From: Rhodocyclaceae bacterium
GTDB lineage: Bacteria > Pseudomonadota > Gammaproteobacteria > Burkholderiales > Rhodocyclaceae
Assembly (NCBI GenBank): GCA_023253415.1
Contig: JALRGK010000035.1
Span: 1 to 7,263, forward strand
Direction of reading: 5' to 3'
DNA length: 7,263 bases
The notes beneath the pieces are model-generated. The model had not been told where the DNA came from. It saw only the letters and a list, made by a program, of their open reading frames with translations, and did no database searches. Shown here piece by piece: positions 6,950 to 7,263 of the stretch. The first letter of the stretch is position 1; each line of letters opens with the position of its first letter. The position numbers and the translations under genes were made by a program.

Positions 6950-7263
6950 ATGACGCCCGATCAACAGACACAACTGAAGCAGCAGGTTGCCGAAGCGGCT
7001 GCCCGCTTCGTCGACACCAACCTCCCGGCAGGCGCCATTCTGGGCGTTGGCACAGGCTCAACAGCCAATCTCTTTATTGATGCGCTGGTACCTTTCAAAC
7101 AAAAAATTCGCGGTGCAGTTGCAAGCTCCGAAAACACCGCACGCAAACTGCAGACCATCGGTATTCCACTCGTCGAACTGAACGACATCAGTACGCTACC
7201 CATTTACGTTGATGGCGCCGATGAAATCGATGGCACATTTGCCATGATCAAAGGCGGTGGCGG
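6950..7263 (+). CDS. rpiA: Ribose-5-phosphate isomerase A, N-terminal part (cut by window end)
   Basis: RpiA interconverts ribose 5-phosphate and ribulose 5-phosphate in the non-oxidative pentose phosphate pathway, in the cytosol. The frame is open from the ATG at 6950 to the window edge, giving 104 residues of a protein usually about 220 long. It begins MTPDQQTQLKQQVAEAAARF. Family motifs in order are the phosphate-binding GVGTGSTAN (about 32-40), SSENTARKL (about 60-68, close to the usual SSxxTxxxL), the active-site VDGADEID (about 87-94), and KGGGG at the edge, which in the family continues as KGGGGALTREK. No in-frame ATG lies just upstream, and only a weak GAGA (6941-6944) precedes the start. 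It is transcribed away from the histone-like gene. Composition resembles aceF and lpdA rather than the AT-rich left end. Confidence 0.95.
   Translation, partial: MTPDQQTQLKQQVAEAAARFVDTNLPAGAILGVGTGSTANLFIDALVPFKQKIRGAVASSENTARKLQTIGIPLVELNDISTLPIYVDGADEIDGTFAMIKGGG

Noticed and set aside
6487..7080. A 197-residue plus-strand frame starting with FLAAGFLAAT-type repeats that could look like a membrane protein
   Set aside because: It is the mirror of the 30-bp repeat in the histone-like gene. It runs on through the intergenic region into rpiA in a wrong frame.

Overview
The window looks like chromosomal DNA of a betaproteobacterium, most likely Burkholderiales. Three things point there: an aceE-aceF-lpdA pyruvate dehydrogenase operon whose E3 carries its own N-terminal lipoyl domain (the arrangement known from Cupriavidus/Ralstonia pdhL and Neisseria), an alanine/lysine/proline-rich histone H1-like protein of the BpH1/AlgP type, and GGAGAC-type ribosome binding sites. 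The species cannot be named from sequence alone.

Layout. 1-184 is an AT-rich leader with a good sigma70-type promoter. 185-2869 is aceE (E1 of pyruvate dehydrogenase), 2883-4541 is aceF (E2, two lipoyl domains), and 4554-6374 is lpdA (E3 with one lipoyl domain). The three genes are separated by only 12-13 bases and are probably one transcript. 6401-6431 is a strong hairpin terminator that can serve both strands. 6453-6728 on the minus strand is a 91-residue histone H1-like protein built on a 30-bp tandem repeat. 6729-6949 is a divergent regulatory region with several dyads and A/T tracts. From 6950 to the right edge is the start of rpiA (ribose-5-phosphate isomerase A), cut by the window end.

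How the genes work together. AceE decarboxylates pyruvate and passes the acetyl group to lipoyl lysines. AceF carries it to CoA. LpdA reoxidises the dihydrolipoamide with NAD+. Each E2 chain offers two swinging arms and each E3 chain a third. The histone-like protein is a DNA-compacting nucleoid factor, and RpiA belongs to the pentose phosphate pathway. Neither is obviously linked to the operon in function.

The most notable feature is a base-composition and codon-usage break inside aceE at about 1,680-1,770. The leader and the first ~500 codons are AT-rich (about 30-47% GC in sampled 60-base lines). The rest of aceE and everything downstream sampled is about 50-63% GC. The protein is intact across the break. 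This suggests recombination with a lower-GC relative, or a chimeric assembly joined in a conserved stretch. I see no CRISPR array, tRNA, rRNA, transposase or prophage gene, and no wholly new system.
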